The position numbers and the translations under genes were made by a program. From NCBI GenBank assembly GCA_913056285.1, contig CAJXNE010000080.1, positions 1 to 8,845 of the forward strand: a stretch of DNA of 8,845 bases. Reading direction: 5' to 3'. This stretch comes from an uncultured Zetaproteobacteria bacterium. GTDB taxonomy: Bacteria; Pseudomonadota; Zetaproteobacteria; Mariprofundales; Mariprofundaceae. Every line of letters starts with the position of its first letter. The first letter of the stretch is position 1. This document shows, in pieces, positions 1 to 6,468 of the stretch. Below the pieces are notes generated by a model, which saw only the letters and a program-made list of their open reading frames with translations, was not told where the DNA came from and did not search any database.

Positions 1-64
1 GCGGGAATTGAACCCGCGACCTCATCCTTACCAAGGATGTGCTCTACCCCTGAGCTACCTGGGC
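1..64 (-). tRNA. thrT: tRNA-Thr (anticodon GGT), 3' end cut by window edge
   Basis: Read on the minus strand, the 5' acceptor strand GCCCAGG ends at 64. It is followed by a GCTC/GAGC D stem, a CATCC/GGATG anticodon stem around loop TTGGTAA (anticodon GGT, threonine) and a T arm with GCGGG/CCCGC. The window begins at the last base of the T stem, so the 3' acceptor strand and CCA are missing. It is the last of four clustered tRNAs. Thr(TGT)-Tyr-Gly-Thr(GGT) is the arrangement that in E. coli precedes tufB, so an EF-Tu gene is expected just outside the window; that is inference. Confidence 0.95.
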
Positions 65-89
65 CAAACTCCAACGCCAATGAGGCGAA

Positions 90-163
90 TGGAGCGGGTG
101 GCGGGAATCGAACCCGCGTCATCAGCTTGGAAGGCTGAGGTGCTACCATTGTACCACACCCGC
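90..163 (-). tRNA. glyT: tRNA-Gly (anticodon TCC)
   Basis: A complete 74-nt cloverleaf on the minus strand, from acceptor GCGGGTG at 163 to an encoded TCCA at 93-90. The acceptor strands pair perfectly. The anticodon loop CTTCCAA gives TCC (glycine, GGA/GGG codons), and the T loop TTCGATT is standard. It is nearly identical to the well-known bacterial tRNA-Gly(TCC). It lies 36 nt after tRNA-Tyr and 25 nt before tRNA-Thr(GGT), with no promoter or terminator visible between them, so it is probably cut from a common precursor. Confidence 0.97.
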
Positions 164-199
164 GTGTCCGAAGAAGCTCAGGGAAACTTCTTCCGCAAC

Positions 200-284
200 T
201 GGTGGAGAGGGTTGGATTCGAACCAACGTAGGCTGAGCCAGCAGATTTACAGTCTGCCCCCTTTAGCCACTCGGGAACCTCTCC
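200..284 (-). tRNA. tyrU: tRNA-Tyr (anticodon GTA)
   Basis: An 85-nt class II tRNA on the minus strand, with 5' acceptor GGAGAGG ending at 284 and encoded ACCA at 203-200. The anticodon loop CTGTAAA gives GTA. A long variable arm with a GGC/GCC stem, expected of bacterial tRNA-Tyr, lies between the anticodon stem and the T arm (TTCGAAT loop). The first pair, G1-C72, is the bacterial tyrosine type. The spacer to the upstream tRNA-Thr(TGT) is unusually long at 104 nt and carries a possible separate promoter. Confidence 0.97.
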
Positions 285-336
285 GTTACGCCCTCTCACA
301 GGCATGACCCATAAGGTCAGCCCAAAAGGGCGCGCG

Positions 337-364
337 ATACTGCATCTTTGCTGTGCACTGTCAA
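337..364 (-). promoter_or_regulatory. Possible internal promoter for tRNA-Tyr/Gly/Thr
   Basis: On the minus strand a perfect -35 hexamer TTGACA (364-359) is followed by a 16-nt spacer and CAGTAT (342-337), a -10 keeping three consensus positions including A2 and T6. It is followed by a very GC-rich CGCGCGCCC stretch resembling the discriminator of stringently controlled stable-RNA promoters. Its place in an unusually long tRNA spacer favours function. The -10 is weak, so this is tentative. Confidence 0.42.
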
Positions 365-388
365 GAAACACATCAAAAACGACTTAAA

Positions 389-464
389 TGGAGCCGGCAA
401 CAGGAGTCGAACCCGTGACATCCTCATTACAAGTGAGGTGCTCTACCAACTGAGCTATGCCGGC
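389..464 (-). tRNA. thrU: tRNA-Thr (anticodon TGT)
   Basis: A complete 76-nt cloverleaf on the minus strand: 5' acceptor GCCGGCA ending at 464, pairing perfectly with TGCCGGC, D stem GCTC/GAGC, anticodon stem CCTCA/TGAGG around CTTGTAA (anticodon TGT, threonine ACA codon), and T loop TTCGACT. CCA is encoded at 391-389. Position 73, the discriminator, is U, whereas E. coli threonine tRNAs carry A73. One G-U pair lies in the T stem. It is the first gene of the tRNA operon, only about 5 nt after the predicted transcription start. Confidence 0.97.
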
Positions 465-475
465 AAGGGTGGCGC

Positions 476-503
476 ATCATACCGAGCAAGCAACTGAACT
501 CAA
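476..503 (-). promoter_or_regulatory. tRNA operon promoter
   Basis: On the minus strand -35 TTGAGT (503-498), a 16-nt spacer and -10 TATGAT (481-476, five of six consensus bases) lie directly upstream of tRNA-Thr(TGT). A GC-rich discriminator, GCGCCACC, follows, as is typical of promoters under ppGpp/growth-rate control. The stretch above the -35 (about 504-560) is AT-rich and could hold an UP element or Fis-type sites; that is inference. The predicted start is near 469, giving an almost leaderless precursor. Confidence 0.72.
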
Positions 504-570
504 GCACGAATTGAAAATGTTAGTTTTATTGCCGAGATGACATGTTTAAATTGGAAATCCCCGGTCTATA

Positions 571-624
571 ACTGCCCTTTTCCTACAAATCACACTTCAG
601 CGAGATTTGTGGGTAAAGGGCAGT
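571..624. repeat. 54-bp imperfect palindrome downstream of coaD
   Basis: The arms 571-591 and 604-624 are reverse complements at 19 of 21 positions (mismatches 581/614 and 584/611) and enclose a 12-nt loop. It lies about 22 nt past the coaD stop and upstream of the tRNA promoter. Neither strand has a T-run after the stem, so it is not a standard intrinsic terminator. It could act as an mRNA 3' stabilising hairpin or be a copy of a small dispersed palindromic (REP/MITE-like) element. No target-site duplication is visible. Confidence 0.75.
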
Positions 625-646
625 CCTGGCATGCAGTTTTGAGCGG

Positions 647-1120
647 TTACCTCTCTTCCAGATACGCCAGCACCGGTGGTGGGACTAATGCTGACACATC
701 ACCGCCCATGCCGGATATTTCACGGATAAAGCGTGAAGAAACAAAGGTATAATCTTCCCTGGCCATAACAAAGGCTGTTTCAATCTCTGCATCCAGACGG
801 CGATTCATGGTGGCCATTTGAAACTCATACTCAAAATCGGAGGCCGCACGCAAGCCACGTAATATCGCGTGCGCCTGATATTGATGCGCCAGATCAACCA
901 ACAATCCGGAAAACCGTGCGATTTCCACCTGGGGCTCAGCCTCGAATGTCTCACGCACCATATTTACGCGAGTTTCCGCATCAAACATCGGCCCTTTGTT
1001 TGGATTATCAGCCACTCCGATCACAATACGATCGAATAATTTCAGACCACGCGTAACCACATCTACATGGCCCAGTGTAATCGGGTCAAATGTACCGGGA
1101 TAAATAGCTGTGCGGTTCAT
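647..1120 (-). CDS. coaD: Phosphopantetheine adenylyltransferase
   Basis: CoaD transfers AMP from ATP to 4'-phosphopantetheine, making dephospho-CoA, the penultimate step of coenzyme A synthesis in the cytoplasm. The 157-aa product matches the family length (about 160 aa). It has the N-terminal nucleotidyltransferase strand and TxGH motif (YPGTFDPITLGH, residues 7-18), the conserved LRGLRAASDFEYE segment (87-99) and the C-terminal VSSRFIRE motif (127-134), the counterpart of ISSTxxR that contacts ATP phosphates. The ATG at 1120 is chosen because a GGAGG site lies 4 nt upstream; a TTG six codons earlier (1138) would place that site inside the gene. It sits 27 nt after mtnA and is probably the last gene of the mnmG-to-coaD unit. 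Confidence 0.96.
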   Translation of the reverse strand: MNRTAIYPGTFDPITLGHVDVVTRGLKLFDRIVIGVADNPNKGPMFDAETRVNMVRETFEAEPQVEIARFSGLLVDLAHQYQAHAILRGLRAASDFEYEFQMATMNRRLDAEIETAFVMAREDYTFVSSRFIREISGMGGDVSALVPPPVLAYLEER

Positions 1121-1147
1121 TGAGCCTCCATGATGCAAATGAGCAAA

Positions 1148-2164
1148 TCAACCATGCCACAGACCATGTTCACTGACAATTCCGCTCAGGTTGGCATTGG
1201 GGGTCACATCAAAAGCGGGGTTGTTGGCCGACACACCCGATGCTGCAATACGAATTTCCTGAATATCCCCGACTTCCCCTATACCATCCATATATAATAC
1301 CTCCTTGTCGTCACGCTGTTCAATCGGAATGTCCCTACCTCTCGGACATGCTGGATCAAAAGTTGAGCTTGGCGCTGCTACATACATGGGTACGCCATGT
1401 TCTCTGGCTGCCAACGACAAAGCATAAGTACCAATTTTATTGGCCACATCACCGTTAGCCGCAATACGATCTGCTCCCACAACGATTGCATCCACTTTGC
1501 CCAGTGCCATCATCCATGCCGCAGCGCCATCGGCCTGAATTTGGCAATCAATGCCCTCTTGATTCAACTCCCATGCAGTCAGACGTGCCCCCTGCAGTCT
1601 GGGCCGCGTTTCATCCACCCATACACTTGGCTTTTCTCCAGCCGCAGCCAAATGATAAATACCCGCAGTCGCCGTGCCCCAATCCACCGCCGCCAGCCAG
1701 CCAGCATTGCAGTGAGTGAGAATTCTTCGCTGACCGACTGAAATCAACTCTGCCATGGTGGCTCCAATGCGTCGATTTGCTGCCACCTCTGCATCCGCAT
1801 AATTTTGAGCACATTCAATCATCTGATTCGCCGTTGGTGATGTTTCGGCACAAGCAAGCATCGCATTACAGGCATGGAACAAATTCACTGCAGTCGGACG
1901 TGTTGCCCGAAATCTGGTTAGCCAGTGATCAAAAAAATGCATGGCATCCACTCTCCATGCCAGCGCTAAACCATACGCTGCCGCCGCACCTATACTCGGC
2001 GCACCACGCACCTGCATCGTCTCAATTGATAGCGCAACATCTTCCGGGGACACACTGACGACCTGTTCAAACCGATGCGGTAATAAGCGCTGCTCAATCC
2101 ATTGAACGCCTGCTGATTCAACATGCCAGTTCACTGCTCTAAAATGACGTCCATTCACCCGCAT
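1148..2164 (-). CDS. mtnA: Methylthioribose-1-phosphate isomerase
   Basis: MtnA converts 5-methylthioribose-1-phosphate (from methylthioadenosine) to 5-methylthioribulose-1-phosphate in the methionine salvage pathway. The 338-aa protein has the usual length of this eIF2B-like family. Diagnostic motifs are VRGAPSIGA (52-60), THCNAG with the expected catalytic Cys152, VDETRPRLQGARLTAWEL (183-200) and VGADRIAANGDVANKIGT with catalytic Asp232. These distinguish it from ribose-1,5-bisphosphate isomerase and true eIF2B subunits. The ATG at 2164 has a GAGGTG ribosome site at suitable distance. It lies 55 nt after parB across a very AT-rich gap that could carry a weak promoter, and 27 nt before coaD. 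No other methionine-salvage gene is in the window; its partner is presumably a phosphorylase (MtnP) elsewhere. Confidence 0.95.
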   Translation of the reverse strand: MRVNGRHFRAVNWHVESAGVQWIEQRLLPHRFEQVVSVSPEDVALSIETMQVRGAPSIGAAAAYGLALAWRVDAMHFFDHWLTRFRATRPTAVNLFHACNAMLACAETSPTANQMIECAQNYADAEVAANRRIGATMAELISVGQRRILTHCNAGWLAAVDWGTATAGIYHLAAAGEKPSVWVDETRPRLQGARLTAWELNQEGIDCQIQADGAAAWMMALGKVDAIVVGADRIAANGDVANKIGTYALSLAAREHGVPMYVAAPSSTFDPACPRGRDIPIEQRDDKEVLYMDGIGEVGDIQEIRIAASGVSANNPAFDVTPNANLSGIVSEHGLWHG

Positions 2165-2219
2165 TCGTCACCTCACCACCTCGATGATTAAACATAAATA
2201 TTTGTTTATAAAGAATAAA

Positions 2220-3068
2220 TTAACCTCTAAGCTTTCGAAGGACGCCATCCAGCTCCGCCGCTTGTGTATAAAAAATACGCATTTCGCCTGAACCATTCCT
2301 TTTGCACACAAGCTCCACAGGCAATCCAAGCTTTCGGGTCAATTCATCCTGTAGCGCCATCACATCTGCATCCACTTCTTTTGCCTTTGTTGCTGTCGGC
2401 TCTTTGGCAGCTTTTTTTGCCTCTTTTTCCATTTGCCGAGCACTCCAGCCCTTCTCAACACATTGGCGCGACAGTTTCTCTGCGATAGGTGCTGGTAAAC
2501 CCACCAGAGGCCGGGCCTGCCCCATATTTAGTTCCCTTTTTTCAATCATTGTTTTTATTGTATCAGGGAGCTGAAGCAAACGGATAAGGTTACTGACCTG
2601 AACTCGTGAAACACCGATCTTTTCTGCCACCTGTTGTTGGGTACAGCCAAACTCGTCTATCATTCGACTGTAAGCGCGACCGGACTCAATCGCTGTTAAA
2701 TCATCACGCTGTTCATTCTCAATAATAGCCAGTTCCAGCGCCTGTAAATCATTAACACTCCGAATCACCGCCGGAATTTCTGATAGCCCGGCAGCCTGCG
2801 ATGCACGCCAACGCCGCTCTCCGGCAATCAATTCGTAACCATCGCCTTGTGGCCGCAGCAGAATCGGCATCAACACACCTTCGCTACGAATGGACTCAGT
2901 CAATGCTTGCAGTTCATTGTCAGAAAAGTTGCTTCTTGGTTGATAGCTATTGGGCTTTATTTTGGAAATCGGTATGTTCGTAGTCTGCCGCATCACTTCC
3001 GGTGTCGGAGTATCCCCCAGCAAAGCATTCAGCCCACGTCCTAACCCACGATTTTTTACGACTGCCAT
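2220..3068 (-). CDS. parB: Chromosome partitioning protein ParB
   Basis: ParB is the CTP-dependent DNA clamp that loads at parS and spreads, marking the origin region for segregation by ParA. The 282-aa protein has the family layout. An N-terminal basic segment with LGRGLNALLG (9-18) is the probable ParA-stimulating tail. The CTP-binding domain carries QPR (43-45), GERRWRA (83-89) and ENEQRDDL (117-124). A helix-turn-helix (about 143-167, QQVAEKIGVSRVQVSNLIRL) is followed by an MGQARPLVG helix, a Lys/Ala-rich linker (about 213-232) and a C-terminal dimer domain ending MRIFYTQAAELDGVLRKL. The ENEQRDDL box departs from the commoner ENIQRxDL. The ATG at 3068 has a GGGGGG ribosome site. It follows parA by 31 nt, and two parS sites in the window are its expected targets. 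Confidence 0.97.
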   Translation of the reverse strand: MAVVKNRGLGRGLNALLGDTPTPEVMRQTTNIPISKIKPNSYQPRSNFSDNELQALTESIRSEGVLMPILLRPQGDGYELIAGERRWRASQAAGLSEIPAVIRSVNDLQALELAIIENEQRDDLTAIESGRAYSRMIDEFGCTQQQVAEKIGVSRVQVSNLIRLLQLPDTIKTMIEKRELNMGQARPLVGLPAPIAEKLSRQCVEKGWSARQMEKEAKKAAKEPTATKAKEVDADVMALQDELTRKLGLPVELVCKRNGSGEMRIFYTQAAELDGVLRKLRG

Positions 3069-3099
3069 TATTCCCCCCCTTACAGGCTTTGCGCCAGCT

Positions 3100-3885
3100 T
3101 CAAACCTTTCTGCGATGCATAAATTCTTTAGCTACAGCTAAATATGCCTGCGCCCCTTTTGATCGCACATCATGATACATGACAGGGACGCCATAGCTTG
3201 GCGCTTCAGACAAACGCACATTCCTCGGAATTATTTCTTCAAACACCTGTGACCCAAAGTATGCCCTCACATCCCTTTCCACCAAGGTAGACAACTTGTT
3301 ACGCCGGTCAACCATCGTTAACAAAATGCCCTCCATGCTTAACTCAGCATTCAAGGCCTGTCGAATGCGACGAATCGAGTCCATCAGTTGCGTCAATCCT
3401 TCCATAGCATAAAATTCTGTTTGCAAAGTAACTAAAACCTGATCTGATGCCGTCAATGCATTTACCGTCAGTAAGCTTAATGCAGGGGGACAGTCGATAA
3501 ATACATAGTCAAAACTCTGGCCAGTATAACTTGCAAAGGCCTGATGCATACGTAGCTCTCGCCCCATTTCCGTCACCAGTTCTACTTCCGCACCAGCCAA
3601 ATCCATGCTGGCAGGAAGCAAGGATAATCGCTCACAATCTGTATCAATAATACTATCCGCTAATACGCTCTCTCCCATCAACACATCATAGGTACCTGAT
3701 GTTACCTGGTTCTGATCCACACCAAGACCGGATGTAGAGTTGCCCTGAGGGTCCAGATCTATCAACAACACACGCTGATCCAATGCTGCCAATGATGCTG
3801 CCAAATTAATACTTGTCGTTGTTTTACCAACCCCTCCCTTTTGGTTAGCTATCGCAATCACGGGACCCAATCCCTGATGTTTCAC
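3100..3885 (-). CDS. parA: Chromosome partitioning ATPase ParA (Soj)
   Basis: ParA is a deviant Walker-A ATPase that binds nucleoid DNA as an ATP dimer and is stimulated by ParB, moving origin-ParB complexes apart. In the 261-aa product the P-loop KGGVGKTT (16-23) with signature lysine is followed by LIDLDPQGN (41-49), FIDCPPALSLL (129-139) and PRNVRLSEAPSYGVPV (220-235), all typical of chromosomal ParA. The start is a GTG at 3885-3883 with an excellent AGGAGG site 6 nt upstream. That GTG forms the centre of a parS palindrome, so the first residues Met-Lys-His are encoded by parS. A GTG at codon 9 is a weaker alternative. It lies 21 nt after rsmG. ParB binding at parS could block ribosome or polymerase passage here and so autoregulate parAB (inference). 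Confidence 0.97.
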   Translation of the reverse strand: MKHQGLGPVIAIANQKGGVGKTTTSINLAASLAALDQRVLLIDLDPQGNSTSGLGVDQNQVTSGTYDVLMGESVLADSIIDTDCERLSLLPASMDLAGAEVELVTEMGRELRMHQAFASYTGQSFDYVFIDCPPALSLLTVNALTASDQVLVTLQTEFYAMEGLTQLMDSIRRIRQALNAELSMEGILLTMVDRRNKLSTLVERDVRAYFGSQVFEEIIPRNVRLSEAPSYGVPVMYHDVRSKGAQAYLAVAKEFMHRRKV

Positions 3886-3893
3886 GTGAAACC
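3878..3893. promoter_or_regulatory. parS: parS site at the parA start codon
   Basis: TGTTTCACGTGAAACC matches the bacterial parS consensus TGTTTCACGTGAAACA at 15 of 16 positions, with a perfect 14-bp palindromic core GTTTCACGTGAAAC. The parA GTG start codon (3885-3883, minus strand) lies inside it, and the AGGAGG ribosome site directly abuts it. This is the expected ParB nucleation site. Confidence 0.93.
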
Positions 3894-3906
3894 TCCTATG
3901 GTTGAA

Positions 3907-4464
3907 CTAACATTTAAACTGATAGCAACGGATAATTTGAGTGTTTTCATCCACGTTACCTATATCAATCGCATACTCACCTGAATCGATCCAACCCTCA
4001 ACAGCGACCGCCCTGCGAGACCTGGGTACCGGTAAAATTGCAATCGCTCCAGGATTCACGTGCCTGCTACACATCTTCAGCAACTGCCGCTCATCAGCAA
4101 CCGCTCTGGCTACGCATATATCCACCCCTAGTGAAGGCAGCGAATCGATATCTTGATCATAAACTTCAGCATTCAAGCCCAATTTGCGAACCACATGCCT
4201 GAGGAACTCAGCTCGTTTTTTTCTCCGCTCTACCAGCACGCCGGTCAATGCGGCGTTAGATATAATCAACGGAATGCCCGGTACGCCCATACCGCTACCG
4301 ATATCCAGCACGCGCCCGCAATCCGGCACCCACTCGGACAATGCCAACGATGGTTTTATGAATCGAGTAAAAAACAGTTCGCCATCTGAAACAGAGGTAA
4401 GATTGAGGGCTTTGCGAAACTTCAGCACCTCATGAACATAAGCTCGGCACAATTCAGCCTGCAT
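3907..4464 (-). CDS. rsmG: 16S rRNA (guanine527-N7)-methyltransferase RsmG, short and divergent
   Basis: RsmG (GidB) uses S-adenosylmethionine to methylate G527 in the 530 loop of 16S rRNA. Assignment rests on the Rossmann SAM motif [15 protein letters not shown] (52-66), the preceding [22 protein letters not shown] (21-42), the [16 protein letters not shown] segment (82-97), CVARAVA (117-123) and its fixed place after mnmG. At 185 aa it is about 20 residues shorter than usual, mainly at the N terminus: NLTS lies at 21 instead of about 39 in E. coli. The usual lysine-glycine after the GG(x)5 strand is replaced by LPVPRSRR (144-151). An in-frame TAA four codons upstream rules out a longer start. 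The ATG at 4464 has AAGGA six nt upstream and overlaps the mnmG end by 11 nt, indicating translational coupling. Confidence 0.88.
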   Translation of the reverse strand: MQAELCRAYVHEVLKFRKALNLTSVSDGELFFTRFIKPSLALSEWVPDCGRVLDIGSGMGVPGIPLIISNAALTGVLVERRKKRAEFLRHVVRKLGLNAEVYDQDIDSLPSLGVDICVARAVADERQLLKMCSRHVNPGAIAILPVPRSRRAVAVEGWIDSGEYAIDIGNVDENTQIIRCYQFKC

Positions 4465-6325
4465 GGCCTTTCCTTAAATAAAGCATCAGCGTTGTCAACG
4501 AAGCGGGCGTCACCCCCGAAATACGTGACGCCTGCCCGAGCGTTGACGGCCTGACACTCTGCAAGCGCTGCTGACACTCAACACTAAGACCGGTAACTTT
4601 AGAGTAATCAAATGAACCCGGAATGCGCTCTGACTCCATTTTTCTATATCGATCTACTTCATATGCCTGCTTATCCAAATAACCATCATAGTGAACCAAG
4701 GCAAGCAATGATTTCATATCGCGGGAGCTGAATGTCCCCTCAAGATCCAAGAGGGCCATGGCCTTAAGAGCATCTACATCGCTACGATGAGCAAATGCGG
4801 TGACGTTCATAGCTTGGGCAGGTGTTGGCAACTCCAGGCTCTCCAGTCGCTCCCTCCATGCTTTCCCCGTTCCAACTACGGTAGATTGCGCCAGAGCGAG
4901 TCCTTGTTCCACTTTCGTCCGCCTTGATTCAAACGCATTTTTACGCGCATCGTCATACAGTCCCAGTTTCATTGCAGCATCTCCAAGCCTTAAATCTGCA
5001 TTATCTTCGCGCAACTGAAGTCGGAACTCTGCCCTTGAGGTAAACATACGATATGGTTCGGTGACTCCCTTCGTAACAAGATCATCCACCATGACGCCCA
5101 GATATGCCTGTGCTCGGTCTGGAACCCAGGGCTCCAGACCCATCGCAACGGCTGCTGCATTGATTCCAGCCAGCACACCTTGGGCAGCTGCCTCCTCGTA
5201 TCCTGTCGTGCCGTTTATTTGTCCGGCATGAAACAAGCCGCCAATCTTTTTTGTTTCCAGTGTAGACTTCAATTCTGTGGGATCAACGTAATCATATTCG
5301 ATGGCATAACCAGGGCGGATAATCATCGCATGCTCTAATCCGTGAATACTGCGTATGAATTGCCATTGCACATCCAGGGGCAAAGATGTGGAAATACCAT
5401 TTGGGTAGATTTCATTGTGATCCCTGCCTTCAGGCTCTAAAAAAATCTGATGGCTGGATTTATCAGCGAAGCGAACAACTTTGTCTTCGATACTGGGGCA
5501 GTAACGCGGACCTTTGCCTGAAATTTTCCCCGAATACATCGGTGAACGCGACATGTTTGCGCGTATAATATCGTGGCCCCGTGCGTTTGTTCTTGTAATC
5601 GCACAGTGAATCTGATCATGAGTTACTTGTCTATGCTGGCAGGAAAACGGTAAAACATCCGTTTCTCCATCCTGCTTCTCAAGGATATCCCAGTTGATGC
5701 TTTTCTTATCCAGCCGTGGGGGTGTTCCAGTTTTCAGCCGACCCAGCACAAACGCGCGTTGGTATAACTCATCTGTCAAGCCAAATGAAGCTGCATCGCC
5801 GGAGCGACCTGCTGGAATCGTTTTCTCACCAACATGAATCAACCCACTTAAAAAAGTACCCGTTGTAAGAATAACCGATGAAGCCTGATGCTTCACATCA
5901 AACTCATCCAGAACACCAGCCACTCGATCACCATCAAATAAAAAAGCTGAAATTGTTCCCTGATGCAGCGAAATATTCTCATGCGAGTCCAGCATCTGAC
6001 GCATCGCCATGTGATATAACCTTCTGTCACATTGCGCCCTTGTTGCTTGAACAGCTGGTCCTTTTCTACGATTCAGTACTCGGTATTGAAGTGCAGAGCG
6101 ATCCGCTGCGATACCCATTAAGCCTGACAGCGCATCCACTTCATGCACAAGGTGCCCTTTTCCAATCCCTCCAATTGCAGGATTGCAAGACATCTTGGCA
6201 ATGGTATCCAGGTTCTGTGTAATCAGACGAACCCGCGCACCGCGACTGGCAGCGGCCCATGCAGCTTCACATCCTGCATGGCCAGCACCGACAACAATAA
6301 CATCAACAACATCTGGATGTTTCAC
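4454..6325 (-). CDS. mnmG: tRNA uridine-5-carboxymethylaminomethyl modification enzyme MnmG (GidA)
   Basis: MnmG is the FAD subunit that works with MnmE to install carboxymethylaminomethyl at the wobble uridine (U34) of several tRNAs. The 623-aa length is typical. It shows the N-terminal dinucleotide fold [12 protein letters not shown] (11-22), [21 protein letters not shown] (46-66) with conserved Cys47, [10 protein letters not shown] (195-204), [10 protein letters not shown] (274-283) with Cys276 (equivalent to E. coli Cys277), and [16 protein letters not shown] (368-383) of the FAD site. The start is a GTG at 6325 in the centre of a parS palindrome; no other start codon fits. The nearest ribosome site, GGAG, is 11 nt upstream, farther than ideal. 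It heads the unit leading through rsmG and parAB. Confidence 0.97.
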   Translation of the reverse strand: MKHPDVVDVIVVGAGHAGCEAAWAAASRGARVRLITQNLDTIAKMSCNPAIGGIGKGHLVHEVDALSGLMGIAADRSALQYRVLNRRKGPAVQATRAQCDRRLYHMAMRQMLDSHENISLHQGTISAFLFDGDRVAGVLDEFDVKHQASSVILTTGTFLSGLIHVGEKTIPAGRSGDAASFGLTDELYQRAFVLGRLKTGTPPRLDKKSINWDILEKQDGETDVLPFSCQHRQVTHDQIHCAITRTNARGHDIIRANMSRSPMYSGKISGKGPRYCPSIEDKVVRFADKSSHQIFLEPEGRDHNEIYPNGISTSLPLDVQWQFIRSIHGLEHAMIIRPGYAIEYDYVDPTELKSTLETKKIGGLFHAGQINGTTGYEEAAAQGVLAGINAAAVAMGLEPWVPDRAQAYLGVMVDDLVTKGVTEPYRMFTSRAEFRLQLREDNADLRLGDAAMKLGLYDDARKNAFESRRTKVEQGLALAQSTVVGTGKAWRERLESLELPTPAQAMNVTAFAHRSDVDALKAMALLDLEGTFSSRDMKSLLALVHYDGYLDKQAYEVDRYRKMESERIPGSFDYSKVTGLSVECQQRLQSVRPSTLGQASRISGVTPASLTTLMLYLRKGHAG

Positions 6326-6333
6326 GTGAAACT
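6318..6333. promoter_or_regulatory. parS: parS site at the mnmG start codon
   Basis: TGTTTCACGTGAAACT matches the parS consensus at 15 of 16 positions, with the same perfect 14-bp core as the site at parA 2.44 kb away. The GTG start codon of mnmG (6325-6323, minus strand) sits in its centre. The two sites share the identical 17-mer GTTTCACGTGAAACATC in the coding direction, including the first codons. Confidence 0.93.
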
Positions 6334-6383
6334 ATTCTCCATCACCCACCTGCGCAGTGAGTGCCAATTTATAATCGGGGAGA

Positions 6384-6412
6384 ACGATAAGGGTTGGTTA
6401 GTCGACTAGCAA
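6384..6412 (-). promoter_or_regulatory. Candidate promoter of the mnmG-rsmG-parAB unit
   Basis: On the minus strand TTGCTA (6412-6407), a 17-nt spacer and TATCGT (6389-6384) match sigma-70 consensus at four of six positions each. The -35 abuts the stem of the prk terminator. A second -10-like TATAAA (6373-6368) lies closer to the gene but lacks a matching -35. A promoter is needed here because the prk terminator separates mnmG from prk. Confidence 0.4.
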
Positions 6413-6445
6413 TTAAAAAGGGCGGCCAGCGGCCGCCCTTTTTAA
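6413..6445 (-). terminator. Intrinsic terminator of prk (symmetric)
   Basis: A perfect 15-bp inverted repeat (6413-6427 and 6431-6445) encloses a 3-nt loop. Its GC-rich inner part (GGGCGGCC) is flanked by A5 and T5 tracts. It starts 24 nt beyond the prk stop. Because both strands end in T5, it could work in either direction. Confidence 0.92.
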
Positions 6446-6468
6446 AAAAAACAACAGCGATTTACAAA

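Noticed and set aside
8..307. Plus-strand open frame of 99 codons
   Set aside because: It runs antisense across three tRNA genes whose cloverleaves are unmistakable; its codons are a by-product of tRNA sequence.
571..624. Integron attC-like site
   Set aside because: The palindrome is large but lacks the GTTRRRY / RYYYAAC core pair at its ends, and no integrase or cassette genes are nearby.
1397..1741. Plus-strand frames opposite mtnA
   Set aside because: They are shadows of the well-supported mtnA on the other strand; no family motifs and no ribosome site.
2165..2219. Promoter in the AT-rich parB-mtnA gap
   Set aside because: TTTATT / 17 nt / TATGTT can be picked out, but the AT-rich sequence gives many equally weak matches; the genes may simply be co-transcribed.
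4055..4062. TTCACGTG, a possible third parS
   Set aside because: Only the centre matches; the flanks (AGGA and CCTGC) lack the GTT/AAC arms, so it is a partial match inside rsmG.
4670..4680. TTATCCAAA, a DnaA-box-like sequence
   Set aside because: Single isolated match inside mnmG. No cluster of TTATNCACA boxes or AT-rich unwinding region occurs in the window, so there is no support for oriC here.
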